A DNA stretch of 42,404 nt from Paraburkholderia panacisoli (GTDB lineage: Bacteria > Pseudomonadota > Gammaproteobacteria > Burkholderiales > Burkholderiaceae). The stretch is from assembly GCF_008369935.1 (NCBI RefSeq), contig NZ_VTUZ01000063.1:1-42404 (forward strand), given 5' to 3'. Below, piece by piece: positions 15,044 through 23,250 of this stretch; position 1 is the first letter of the stretch, and each line of letters starts with the position of its first letter. The notes under the pieces were generated by a model. That model was not told the DNA's origin. It saw nothing but the letters and a program-made list of their open reading frames with translations, and searched no databases. The position numbers were made by a program, and so were the translations under genes.

Positions 15044-16224
15044 GCACCGCCACACACGTCGCGCCCACTTATACACTGGGCCAGCTCGTCCGCTACATGC
15101 TGCGTCTCGGCACCGTTGGCTTCGGCGGCCCGGTCGCCCTGGCCGGCTACATGCGCCGCGACCTCGTTGAACGGCTGGGCTGGATTAGCGAAGAAGACTA
15201 CAAGGAAGGAATAGCGCTGGCGCAACTGGCGCCGGGCCCGATGGCCGCGCAACTCGCCATCTATCTCGGATATGTGCACTTCCGGGTGCTGGGCGCCACC
15301 CTCGTCGGAATTGCGTTCGTCATCCCTTCGTTTCTGATGGTGGTGGCGCTCGGCTGGGCGTATGCGCACTTTGGTGGCCTGTCGTGGATGCAGGCGGTGT
15401 TCTATGGTGTGGGAGCGGCTGTCGTCGGCATCATCGCGATGAGCGCCTACAAGCTGACGACAAAGACAGTCGGCTCGGACAAGCTCCTGTGGGGAATTTT
15501 CCTGACGCTGGCCGCAGTCACGTTCATCACGGAGTCCGAGATTGCGTGGCTCTTCATTGCAGCGGGAGTTATCGGGTGGTTAAGGCGCGCTCCACCGAAG
15601 TGGCTCACCAAAGGCTCCGTGAATGGAATTGCGGCGGGTTATCTGCCGACGCTGAGCGGCGTGCTCAGCGGCCTGGACCTGCCGCTGCTCGGGCAGATAG
15701 GACTGTTTTTCGCGAAAGCCGGCGCATTCGTCTTCGGTTCCGGTCTTGCCATCGTGCCGTTCCTGTATGGAGGCGTGGTCACGGAACATCATTGGTTGAA
15801 TGAGCGTCAGTTTGTCGATGCGGTTGCCGTCGCGATGATTACGCCTGGCCCGGTCGTCATCACGGTCGGCTTCATCGGATTTCTGGTCGCGGGTTTTTCG
15901 GGCGCTTGTGTCGCAGCGCTGGGGACTTTCCTGCCCTGTTATCTGTTCACGGTTCTGCCGGCGCCGTACTTCAAAAAATACGGCAAGCTGCCGGCTGTCA
16001 AGGCTTTCGTTGACGGCATCACGGCCGCCGCCGTCGGCGCCATCACGGGCTCCGTACTGGTTATCGCAAAGCGTTCGCTCATTGACGTTCCCACTGTGAC
16101 CCTGGCCGTCGCGACCGTGCTGCTTCTGTGGCGCTTCAAGAAATTGCAGGAGCCGGTCATTGTCGTCGCGGCGGCCCTGTTTGGTCTTGTTGTCTACCCG
16201 CTCATTCACTCACACGGCATCTAA
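15040..16224 (+). CDS. chrA: Chromate efflux transporter ChrA
   Basis: A 394-residue two-domain CHR transporter with about ten to twelve helices. Each half carries the family pattern: MLRLGTVGFGGPVALAGYMR and IALAQLAPGPMAAQLAIYLG in the first, VFGSGLAIVPFLYGGVV and MITPGPVVITVGFIGFLVAG in the second. ChrA expels chromate (CrO4 2-) using the proton motive force. It overlaps chrB and is 36 bases before chrC; one operon is clear. There is no sign of damage. Confidence 0.94.
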   Translation: MSTATHVAPTYTLGQLVRYMLRLGTVGFGGPVALAGYMRRDLVERLGWISEEDYKEGIALAQLAPGPMAAQLAIYLGYVHFRVLGATLVGIAFVIPSFLMVVALGWAYAHFGGLSWMQAVFYGVGAAVVGIIAMSAYKLTTKTVGSDKLLWGIFLTLAAVTFITESEIAWLFIAAGVIGWLRRAPPKWLTKGSVNGIAAGYLPTLSGVLSGLDLPLLGQIGLFFAKAGAFVFGSGLAIVPFLYGGVVTEHHWLNERQFVDAVAVAMITPGPVVITVGFIGFLVAGFSGACVAALGTFLPCYLFTVLPAPYFKKYGKLPAVKAFVDGITAAAVGAITGSVLVIAKRSLIDVPTVTLAVATVLLLWRFKKLQEPVIVVAAALFGLVVYPLIHSHGI

Positions 16225-16260
16225 CGGTGGACGTGTGCGCAGTCTGCGAGGAAAGCAATC

Positions 16261-16995
16261 ATGGCAACACGTCGTAACTTCCTGTACAACTCGGCTGCTG
16301 TTGGGGCGGGAATCATGCTGGCCCAGGCACAAACTGCACATGCCGCAGAGGACGCCGGTTACATCGATAAGCTGACAGACGCGGACGGCAAATACGCCGC
16401 AGCGCCATTGCCATTTGCCTACGATGCGCTTGAACCGGTCATTGACGCGCGCACCGTTGAACTGCACTACAACTTTCACCATAAGCCGGCAGCAGTCGCC
16501 GCGAACAAAGCCGAAGATGGATTAGTAAAAGCGCGAGAGTCGAATGACTTCTCGCTCGTGAAATTTTATGAGAAAGAACTCGCGTTTCAGTTGTCGAGTC
16601 ACATCCTTCACACGATTTACTGGACCACTGTATCGGGCAAAGGCGGCGAACCGAAGGGAGACCTCGCAAAGGCAATCGACAGAAATTTCGGGGCGTACAC
16701 GAAGTTCAAGGCGCAACTGGTGGCGGCAACCGTTGCCGTGGAAGCGTCTGGCTGGGGCATCGTTGGCTACCATCCAGCGACCGCGAAGCTCATGGTCCTG
16801 CAGTGTGAGAACCATCAAAAGCTCACAGCCTGGGGCATTCAGCCCATTCTCGTGCTAGACGTGTTCGAGCACGCGTACTACCTGAAGTATCAGAACAGAC
16901 GCGGCGATTACGTCAATCAGCTATTTAGCCTTGTCAACTGGAATAACGCGGCTCAGAGAATGCAAGCCGCACTTCCCGCGCGGAGGGTGACATGA
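16261..16995 (+). CDS. chrC: Tat-exported Fe/Mn superoxide dismutase ChrC
   Basis: A 244-residue protein with a twin-arginine signal at the N-terminus (ATRRNFLYNSAAVGAGIMLA, cut near AHAA) and a Fe/Mn-SOD domain. Metal ligands: His in YNFHHKP, His in SSHILHTIYWTT, and Asp and His in LDVFEHAYYLKYQ. The usual HHKTHAAYVNN is replaced by HHKPAAVAANK here. It removes superoxide, which Cr(VI) reduction generates, so it protects the periplasm. The ATG follows GAGGAAAG. A decayed second copy lies at 38041-38542. In other chr clusters ChrC is also an iron superoxide dismutase. Confidence 0.92.
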   Translation: MATRRNFLYNSAAVGAGIMLAQAQTAHAAEDAGYIDKLTDADGKYAAAPLPFAYDALEPVIDARTVELHYNFHHKPAAVAANKAEDGLVKARESNDFSLVKFYEKELAFQLSSHILHTIYWTTVSGKGGEPKGDLAKAIDRNFGAYTKFKAQLVAATVAVEASGWGIVGYHPATAKLMVLQCENHQKLTAWGIQPILVLDVFEHAYYLKYQNRRGDYVNQLFSLVNWNNAAQRMQAALPARRVT

Positions 16996-17444
16996 AATGG
17001 ATTACGCGCGAGCGCCCGAAAATTGACCGCATTGCCTGCCCGCGGCTCGTCCACAGGTTCATCGACAAGTCGCCGGAATTTCTCTTTGTGCCAGCGGACC
17101 AGGTGCTGGTCGTCGCGGAGCGCGAGGGTGCAATTCCGTTTGATATTCCTGCCGTAAAACTGACTCACGTTGGCGAGCTTTGCAGTTTCGACACTTTCCT
17201 GGCGGAGTATCACCTGACAGACCCTGCGCTGGCCGCGCTCGCAGTAATCGTACGTGGCGCGGATACCGCGCGCCTCGACCTGGCTGCGCAGGCACCGGGT
17301 TTGTTGGCCTTATCTCTCGGCCTATCGCGAATCTTTGAGAACGACCATGAGATGCTTTCGCACGGCATGGTGATGTACGACGCGCTCTATGCGTGGTGTC
17401 GCGATTGCCAGAGCGAAACACACGGCTGGCCGCCGGCAGCGTAA
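16992..17444 (+). CDS. ChrB C-terminal-domain-only protein
   Basis: A 150-residue protein overlapping chrC by four bases (ATGA). The N-terminus, KWITRERPKIDRIACPRLVH, and the following RFIDKSPEFLFVPADQVL are the ChrB C-terminal domain (PF09828 type). There is no N-terminal DNA-binding half, so it is not a repressor. Its conserved positions (RxxxDRIACPWLI in most relatives) suggest a metal or oxyanion binding site. Role in chromate handling is inferred from the operon. A truncated copy at 38539 confirms the chrC plus ChrB' pairing. Confidence 0.85.
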   Translation: MKWITRERPKIDRIACPRLVHRFIDKSPEFLFVPADQVLVVAEREGAIPFDIPAVKLTHVGELCSFDTFLAEYHLTDPALAALAVIVRGADTARLDLAAQAPGLLALSLGLSRIFENDHEMLSHGMVMYDALYAWCRDCQSETHGWPPAA

Positions 17445-17589
17445 GAACGACGGCGGGGGCCCCAGGTCAGGAATCGCCACCACCTTACCCTTTACTAGAA
17501 AGAAGGGGGTATGCGATAGGCCCATACATCAATAGTTCTATCGCACTTGCAACTGCCAATTGAGTCTTCCCGGCGTTCTCCTGAGGAAG

Positions 17590-17832
17590 TCAAGTATCTC
17601 GGCCTTCGGGGTCGAAAATTTCGGAGGTCTCGTTATCATGGACTTCTCCGGAACCGTAACATCGTGTGCAGAGTTGCCAGCGCTCTCCGGCGCATTTTAG
17701 GCACGTGATGGTGTTAGACGTGCGAGACATGTCTGAAACAGTCTCGATTTCGGTTATCTGTACCTCTCCCGTCCCGCCACATTTTTCGCACTTGATTTTT
17801 CCTTGGCCACCACATTGCTGACAGGTAATCAT
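17590..17832 (-). CDS. DnaJ-type zinc-finger small protein
   Basis: An 80-residue protein whose ATG follows a GGAGGGGAG site. Four CxxC motifs are present: CQQCGGQGKIKCEKCGGTGE (two) and CLKCAGERWQLCTRCYGSGE (two), which are DnaJ central-domain CXXCXGXG repeats, so it should bind two zinc ions. No J domain is present. Between them lies a Ser/Thr-rich spacer of about 20 residues. Similar stand-alone zinc-finger proteins occur beside unrelated genes; the role is unknown. It is convergent with the chromate cluster, and may be unrelated to it. Confidence 0.75.
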   Translation of the reverse strand: MITCQQCGGQGKIKCEKCGGTGEVQITEIETVSDMSRTSNTITCLKCAGERWQLCTRCYGSGEVHDNETSEIFDPEGRDT

Positions 17833-18219
17833 GGTCTCCCCTCCTGGTGGTCAGGTGTGTATGACCATACTACTCCGAGCGCCTGAGAGCATGAAGCCAG
17901 ATGCTGGCCTCCACGAACTCGCGCAGTTCCTTGCCGGGCGATGAGAACCTGTCGGCGTGGCACCGGGCCAATTGTGCTTTTTTGAGAACACGTGACGCAC
18001 CTACGCAGCGGTCAGCGCCACGTCGAGCGTTTGTAGTCCCTCGGCTCGCGCGGATTGCCCTTAAATACGCCCTCCCGATAGCCAACGCGCCGAAGACGCG
18101 CCTTTCTGGTCGAGGCCGCCGGCATGAGCGGCAGGCATCGCAGCCGAAGAGACAGCTTGTTGCATGATGTGTCACCTTGGGGTTCGCAAGGGCGTCAGCG
18201 TTCACCGGCGCCCCGCGTT
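17833..18219. other. Gap with probable gene debris
   Basis: About 390 bases with several open frames on both strands (for example 17870-18232, minus) but no recognisable protein. It lies downstream of the truncated sugar kinase, so it may be eroded remains of the same operon. Confidence 0.35.
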
Positions 18220-18534
18220 TCAGGGCATACACGTACTACTTCCGGTAGTCGCCGATTTGATGACGGCGATTCCAGAAACGTCCACCCCATCTGCGCGCAA
18301 CCGCTCAACGTTGAGCGCACCGAAGTCATCATCACCGACGCAACCAATCATGGCACCAGGGCTGCCGACCTTTGCGACCTGGTCGATAAAAATTGCGGGC
18401 GCGCCACTCGCATAGGGCCCGACGAGCGTTCCGGGTTGACGAAACGACTGACCGGGTTTCGTTGCCATAATTTTGACGAGGATTTCACCCATCGTGAGGA
18501 TGAAGCCGGACTTGCGCAGTTGAGTGTTAGCCAT
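18220..18534 (-). pseudogene. Truncated PfkB-family sugar kinase
   Basis: The first 90 or so residues of a ribokinase/PfkB-type sugar kinase: ILTMGEILVKIMATKPGQSF, then PYASGAPAIFIDQVAKVGSP and MIGCVGDDDFGALNVERLRA followed by DGVDVSGIAVI. The frame then runs off into SSTCMP and stops, while a whole kinase would be about 310 residues and contain the C-terminal catalytic GAGD motif. Start ATG 18534. Next to the DeoR regulator it looks like the left end of a carbohydrate-use operon that has been deleted. Confidence 0.8.
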
Positions 18535-18739
18535 GGCGAATTTCGTTTGAACTTCCGCGCAGCCGACGAGATTTTCGCAGCTTGCTGCGATCGTTGGAAA
18601 AATGGACCGCCTTTCGATGGCGTTCCATAGCTATAACCAAGTCAAAATATGAGCACACTATTAGGTATGCTTATAAAAACAACTTGTCGAATTTGCCTGA
18701 TTTCAAAATCATTCAAGCTTCTTCGAGGTTCTCTCAGGT

Positions 18740-19552
18740 CTATCGGGCGTCTCTTCGGTATTCCAGGATGCCGCTCTCCCGGCGGTGAAGCTGAAGACCA
18801 TGTTTCGGCATGAGGTCCATGGTCGGCGGGGCTACTCCATCGTCCAGCAGCAGCGCGTCGATGTCGCGGAGGTTTGCGAAAATCTCGCCTTCGCGCTCAC
18901 TTAGATGCGGCTGGTAGGCCACAACTATCGTTCGGCTCGCCGCACTCTGAGCCGCTTGAAACACACGAGCCACTGCCGGCTCATCACACATCAGGTTTCC
19001 CTCGCGGTCCAGCCCGGTCGCCTCGAGGAAGCAGAGGTCAATCGAACGTCGCGCCACCATCGCCTCCGCATCAGGGCCAGTCATGACAGTCGCGTGTTCC
19101 AGCTGGCCACCTGTGAGTGTGAGTTCGCAGTGGAGAAAGCGCTGTGCGGTCTGAGCCATATCCGTATCGTGCACCGTTAGAGCAAGATTCGAGCGGTCTG
19201 AAAGAAACGGCAGAATCTTGTGGACGATCACGCCGGCCCCCATCATCACTGACTGGTGGTCGCCGACAGTTTCCGCCGCGAACCGCGCAATCACTGTCTC
19301 CGAGGCCTTTCGGGCCGCCTCGTCCGTTACCGGAACAAGGATATTCACGCCGGCCTTTTGCGCAACATAGCGCGCCTTCCCCGTCGAACGGATGAGATAC
19401 CGTTGCTGTTCAAGGTAGGTCAGGTCGGTCCGAATCGTGACACTTGAAACATCAAAGACCTGACTCAGCTCCTCGACAGAAATCTCCCCACGCTTTCGAA
19501 CCAGCTCGACAATTTGCAGCCTGCGCTTCAAAGAACTTTTGCTTGGGAGCAT
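18740..19552 (-). CDS. DeoR/GlpR family transcriptional regulator
   Basis: A 270-residue protein. The winged helix-turn-helix lies at residues 8-60 (RLQIVELVRKRGEISVEELS, then FDVSSVTIRTDLTYLEQQRY), followed by the DeoR sugar-phosphate sensor domain with ADAEA-type segments, including FLEATGLDREGNLMCDEPAV. It probably regulated the sugar operon whose kinase survives only as a fragment at 18220. The length is full and no break is seen; it may now be an orphan. Confidence 0.88.
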   Translation of the reverse strand: MLPSKSSLKRRLQIVELVRKRGEISVEELSQVFDVSSVTIRTDLTYLEQQRYLIRSTGKARYVAQKAGVNILVPVTDEAARKASETVIARFAAETVGDHQSVMMGAGVIVHKILPFLSDRSNLALTVHDTDMAQTAQRFLHCELTLTGGQLEHATVMTGPDAEAMVARRSIDLCFLEATGLDREGNLMCDEPAVARVFQAAQSAASRTIVVAYQPHLSEREGEIFANLRDIDALLLDDGVAPPTMDLMPKHGLQLHRRESGILEYRRDAR

Positions 19553-19756
19553 GTAGCCTAGTTTCCTATCTTTCGTTGCAAAAGAGTTTAGTTTCGCTTC
19601 GAAAGACAGTCAAAGACGTTTTGAGGTTAAAGGCGTAGGTGTTTTCACCAGAGCCGATTTCTGAGGCATTGAACACATTGAGGGGGGCTCAATCAACCCG
19701 CAAGGTGACACCCGACGCGGAGCTGACATCGTCGGCGGTGGTATCGGCGAAGGGTC

Positions 19757-20110
19757 ATGTCCTCTGATGGCGAACATGTGGGGAAAATTTCAGACATCAT
19801 GCTCTACGTCCGCAACGGTCGCATCGCCTACACAGTACTTTCTGAGGGCGGTTTCCTCGGAATGGGTTCTAACCTGCATGCCATCCCATGGGGTGCATTG
19901 ACCCTCGATACGAACGAGAAGTGCTTCGTCGTCGACATTGCCGCACAGCGCCTCAAGGACGACCCGGGTTTCGACAAGGACCACTGGCCGACGATGGCAG
20001 ATGCGAAGTGGGGAGAGTCAACGTACAGCTGCTACAACCGGCAGCCGTACTGGTCAGCGACCCATGAAGTGGTGGAAAACGACCCTGCCATCAGGCCGAG
20101 CGAGCACTGA
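19757..20110 (+). CDS. PRC-barrel domain protein, N-terminus possibly lost
   Basis: A 117-residue protein with a PRC-barrel: SSDGEHVGKISDIMLYVRNG, GGFLGMGSNLHAIPWGALTL, then the tail DPGFDKDHWPTMADAKWGES. Members are often 140-180 residues with a leading segment of the type 'I-V-GGG-G-G'. A frame just upstream, in another phase, encodes RGADIVGGGIGEG (19720-19756), so the original start may be frameshifted or deleted. Function is unknown; PRC barrels mediate binding, often in stress-related envelope or cytoplasmic proteins. The start is therefore uncertain. Confidence 0.7.
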   Translation: MSSDGEHVGKISDIMLYVRNGRIAYTVLSEGGFLGMGSNLHAIPWGALTLDTNEKCFVVDIAAQRLKDDPGFDKDHWPTMADAKWGESTYSCYNRQPYWSATHEVVENDPAIRPSEH

Positions 20111-20150
20111 CGCCACGGGTAAGGCGTGCCAGGCGGACCGCCAGTCGCAG

Positions 20151-20426
20151 GCGGGCGACGTGTCTGTAGGCGTCGGCATTGGTGTGCCGGGCCCCGTGTA
20201 TGTCGGTCCGCCGGTTATTTATGCGCCGCCTCCCGTCATCTACGGGCCGCCGGTGATACTTGGACCGCGCCCCTCGCCCGGATACTATCGTTATCCCTAG
20301 GGGTACGGCGGATATCGAGGCTATTACGGCCGCGGTTACTACGGCCCTGGTTACTATGGACGTGGGTATTACGGCCGCGGGTGCTACGGCCGTGGCTACT
20401 ACGGACATCGCGGGTGGCGCCATTAG
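20151..20426 (+). pseudogene. GPVYV-family secreted protein, signal peptide lost and amber stop
   Basis: In one frame: AGDVSVGVGIGVPGPVYVGP, then repeats of VIYxPP, then a TAG at 20298-20300, and then in the same frame six 15-base units encoding GYYGR-like repeats ending in GWRH and TAG 20424-20426. Copies 1 and 3 (13470, 36683) have a signal peptide before the GPVYV block; here none is visible and no start codon fits. Both the missing start and the internal stop indicate decay, unless the amber is read through. Confidence 0.65.
20319..20408 (+). repeat. Six 15-base tandem repeats (GYYGR)
   Basis: Six head-to-tail 15-base units from GGCTATTACGGCCGC to GGCTACTACGGACAT, differing at one to four positions each, encode Gly-Tyr-Tyr-Gly-Arg variants. 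They lie within the broken secreted-protein gene, in its reading frame. Confidence 0.8.
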
Positions 20427-20644
20427 AGCGCACGCGTGACTGTTTCCGTGAACACTATCTGGCGCCCGGGCTGACGGGGCTTCACCTGCTCAGTTATGCT
20501 CACAGTAGTTCGACGCGTACCACGACCAACACCCGGACAGAATAGCGGAAGCGCGCCTCGACGCCATCGAGTCGCAGTAGCACACGTCTTCTGGTCCGGC
20601 TGGCGGCTTCAGCTATCGCCGGCACAATCGAAGGACCTATCCCA

Positions 20645-20941
20645 TTGACCTCAGAACATGACCGCCCGCCCAGCGTACAAGACGACTTTCTGCAGACGCT
20701 CGTAAGGGACAAGACCACCGTAAATGTGTTCCTCGTGAACGGCATCAGACTGAGTGGTCAACTGGCCGCCTTCGACCAGTTTGCCGTTCTGCTGGAGTCT
20801 GGTCCAGCCGCCGTGCAACTCGTATTCAAACATGCCATTTCGACCGTGATGCCGGCCAATGGCAGGGGCCCGGCACGCGACCCGACCGGGGCGCCGGTGA
20901 GTGGCGACAAGCCGAATCACTCGCGAGCTCGCGTCCGATGA
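20645..20941 (+). CDS. Hfq-like RNA chaperone (accessory copy)
   Basis: A 98-residue Sm/Lsm protein. After a short N-terminus comes VQDDFLQTLVRDKTTVNVFL, then VNGIRLSGQLAAFDQFAVLL and the KH-type end FKHAISTVMPA (Lys62, His63). This matches the Hfq order Q-D-x-F-L, VNG, F-D-Q-F and YKHAIST, so RNA binding as a hexamer is expected. The rim arginines of standard Hfq (RRER) are replaced by RDKT. The remaining 25 residues are basic and unstructured. The start is TTG with GAAGGA 10 bases upstream. As an accessory copy it might replace or compete with the chromosomal Hfq. Confidence 0.85.
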   Translation: MTSEHDRPPSVQDDFLQTLVRDKTTVNVFLVNGIRLSGQLAAFDQFAVLLESGPAAVQLVFKHAISTVMPANGRGPARDPTGAPVSGDKPNHSRARVR

Positions 20942-21322
20942 GGACCACCATGACATGCTGCGGCCTACGCTTCACCTGCGCATAGCCGCGCGACGTCCGC
21001 GTCGAGATGGTCAGAAAGGCGCTCACAATCCGTACTCTTCGGAACGAAAACTCCTGCGCGCCAAAGGGTCACGTCGCGTTCCGGTACACCGAGCGACCTG
21101 GCCACCCGAACCAATCATTTGAAGAAACGTTGAACCCGACGTGGTCGCGCCGCGCGGCGAGCTGACCGCTGGCCACACCGCGCTATGGCTGCTATCGGAC
21201 AAGCCCTCTTCTCGTGTGCGCTGGTCGTTCATTCCGGCGCACGTGATGTCCACCCACGTTTGTTATCCGGCTCACGTCCGAAACCAGCACACCCGGGAAG
21301 ACCGTGTCACGGCGCGTTGTTG
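20942..21322. other. Gap between hfq-like and cold-shock genes
   Basis: About 380 bases with no convincing gene. Small frames on both strands do not look like proteins. The right end carries the cold-shock terminator. Confidence 0.4.
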
Positions 21323-21354
21323 AAAAGGACTGGTCCGCTTCGGCGGACCGGTCC
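21323..21354 (-). terminator. Rho-independent terminator of the cold-shock gene
   Basis: Reading on the minus strand: a stem with arms GGACCGGTCCGC and GCGGACCAGTCC (one mismatch) around a CGAA loop, followed directly by TTTTC. It is 27 bases after the csp stop codon. The same hairpin has a TTCG loop on the plus strand, but the U-run only follows on the minus strand. Confidence 0.85.
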
Positions 21355-21381
21355 CTACGCGACAGCGAGTTCGGTGAGGTG

Positions 21382-21585
21382 TCAGATTGGCTGTATGTTT
21401 GCCGCCTGCTTGCCCTTCGGACCTTGCTTGACTTCGAAGCTCACCTTTTGCCCGTCCTTGAGAGACTTGAAGCCCTCCGCCTTCACCTCCGAAAAATGAG
21501 CAAACAGGTCTTCGCCACCCTCATCCGGCGTGATGAAACCAAAACCCTTTGCGTCGTTAAACCACTTCACGGTACCCGTTGCCAT
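21382..21585 (-). CDS. Cold-shock protein (CspA family)
   Basis: A 67-residue single cold-shock domain: ATGTVKWFNDAKGFGFITPD with RNP1 (KGFGFI, residues 13-18) and RNP2 LFAHF (27-31), then the GQKVSFEV strand and the C-terminal NIQPI. It binds single-stranded nucleic acid and melts RNA hairpins. The frame is open to 21819 but M at 21585 is the family start. Several copies per genome are normal in Burkholderiaceae; its place beside an Hfq-like gene is notable. A strong terminator follows. Confidence 0.95.
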   Translation of the reverse strand: MATGTVKWFNDAKGFGFITPDEGGEDLFAHFSEVKAEGFKSLKDGQKVSFEVKQGPKGKQAANIQPI

Positions 21586-21981
21586 TTTCCTGACCCTATT
21601 CAAAGACTGATGTGTTGTAAAACGCGACGGTGGACCGCCGCACACGCACACGTTTTTAACAGAGGAGAATGCTCTGAACAATTGGCGTTTCCGACAGGTG
21701 GTGTGACACCAAACCGTCACTTTAGACGCTTGGCATTTGACGCCTGGATTGCGGGAATTGCGCCGGGAATGTTTCACAATATGAGTGCCCTGTCCATTGC
21801 ACAGCGGCGCGCGATACAAGACCTCTGGGATGAATTGAGCCAGACGACGGGCTCATGCGGACGACCTGCGCTTTCGTCGTCTGTCGACCATTCCGGTCGG
21901 CGGACCACGCACAACGCGGTCGGTGGATGTCCCCACGAGACACGTATCATCGAACATGAACGCAATGAAAGGAGATGCGCG
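21586..21981. other. Leader region of csp and upstream of 21982
   Basis: About 400 bases. The minus-strand part probably holds the long 5' leader typical of cold-shock messages. On the plus strand the frame of the next gene is open back to 21304 but shows no good start before 21982. Confidence 0.4.
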
Positions 21982-22503
21982 ATGGACGACCGATTTCATA
22001 GACGAGATTTGCTACTTCACCTCGGGGACATGCTCGAAGCTTTGAGCTGTCTGACCAAGACTGGTCGGCCCGATGCGCTGGTGGCTCAACTTGCGAAGGA
22101 ACAGGATTCGTTGCAGGACTTCGGGTACCTCCGGGCGCTTGCCCCGAAAATGACGGTGGCCGAGTTCAGCGCACGCGTCGCGAGCGCGTTCTTCCTGTGG
22201 CCAAAGGAACTGCTCGAGACAGAGCTCAACCGCAATGCGCTTGCGTCAACCGTTCAGCACGACCTTTTTGATGGCAACCCTGACGGCTGGAAGAAGTATG
22301 TCGCCCATATGCAGAAGAAGGTGGGATGGTTTGGGACCGGGCTTCCCGAGATGAAAAGGAGCGTCTCGGACGAACCGGCTCACGTCGCCGCTGAAGAAGC
22401 GAGTCCGGTCGAAGCGTCGGTCGAGGCCGCGCCGGCCGCTGAGTGGGATGCGCCCGACGAGAAGAAGGGTTGGCCTTGGCCCCAGCCAGGCTCGACGTCC
22501 TGA
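21982..22503 (+). CDS. Hypothetical protein, 173 residues
   Basis: ATG 21982 follows AAGGAG nine bases upstream. The first 120 residues are predicted helical and charged (DDRFHRRDLLLHLGDMLEAL, then LAKEQDSLQDFGYLRALAPK and WPKELLETELNRNALASTV). From about 135 the protein is Ala/Glu/Pro-rich, ending in a Trp/Pro tail (EKKGWPWPQPGS). I recognise no family and no signal peptide. The frame is open upstream to 21304, but the ribosome-binding site supports this start. Confidence 0.65.
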   Translation: MDDRFHRRDLLLHLGDMLEALSCLTKTGRPDALVAQLAKEQDSLQDFGYLRALAPKMTVAEFSARVASAFFLWPKELLETELNRNALASTVQHDLFDGNPDGWKKYVAHMQKKVGWFGTGLPEMKRSVSDEPAHVAAEEASPVEASVEAAPAAEWDAPDEKKGWPWPQPGSTS

Positions 22504-22851
22504 TGCACTGCTGATCGAACTAGGAAAGAACCACAGACACACGGAAGCGTTAGCACGCGGCACTCAGGTTTGTGTTTCCTTTGTTCGCCGCTCAATTCAC
22601 CGTCCCCGAGAGGGTGCAGGCGGAGGGCGACAGCGAGCGCCTGACCGGTGCAGAGAATGGCAAGGACTCAATTGGCAGGAAGTGGCGAAGGACAGTTTTG
22701 GGCGAAACTCTGCTTCCTCCTCAGGCGCCGCGGTTGGGGTCGGACCGGCATCCGGCCATCCACGCACCGTTCCCTCTATTCCAGCGCTGAAGTATGCTCA
22801 TAAGTGCGCGCCGCATCGCATCGTGGCGTCGCGACGGAACAGGAGCATGTC
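22504..22851. other. Gap with no visible gene
   Basis: About 350 bases. No frame on either strand looks like a protein. It probably holds the promoter of the lipoprotein gene at 22852. Confidence 0.35.
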
Positions 22852-23250
22852 ATGAAGCCCTTCCCGGCAACGGCGCGCGCCGGTAGCGCCTTTGCACTGC
22901 TTGCGCTGTCCGGCTGCTACTACGTCCCTCCCGGCTACTATCCATACGGATACTATCCCGCCGTTCCTTCTGTCGCTACCCAGCACGAAGTCCCTGCTCA
23001 AGGCTACGGCTTGTCGAACGGCTCCGACGCCCAGAACATCCCGCCCGCATCGCCGAGTGAACCCGCGTATGTCTCTCCGACGCCCATGTACGTCGCGCCC
23101 GCCTACTACCCTGCGTACTATCCCCCCTACCCGTGGTATGGCTGGCCCGGCTGGTGGGGGCCGCCGGTGTCGTTCAGCTTCGGCTACTGGGGTGGTGGAC
23201 ATGGCCAATGGGGCGGTCATGGCGGGCACGGAGGCGGGCATGGCCATTGA
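22852..23250 (+). CDS. Tyr/Pro- and Gly/His-rich lipoprotein
   Basis: A 132-residue exported protein. ATG 22852 follows AGGAG. The signal ends in the lipobox ALSGC (about residues 17-21), and the mature part begins YYVPPGYYPYGYYPAV. The middle has YYPAYYPPYPWYGWPGWWG and the end is a His/Gly run (GGGHGQWGGHGGHGGGHGH). It should sit in a membrane as a lipoprotein. The His-rich tail may bind metal ions, which is an inference; the composition is similar in spirit to the GPVYV family of this region but the sequences are not the same. Confidence 0.72.
   Translation: MKPFPATARAGSAFALLALSGCYYVPPGYYPYGYYPAVPSVATQHEVPAQGYGLSNGSDAQNIPPASPSEPAYVSPTPMYVAPAYYPAYYPPYPWYGWPGWWGPPVSFSFGYWGGGHGQWGGHGGHGGGHGH

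Noticed and set aside
17870..18232. 120-residue minus-strand frame near the truncated kinase
   Set aside because: Not similar to kinase C-terminal sequence, many Cys/Arg residues, no start signals; treated as debris.
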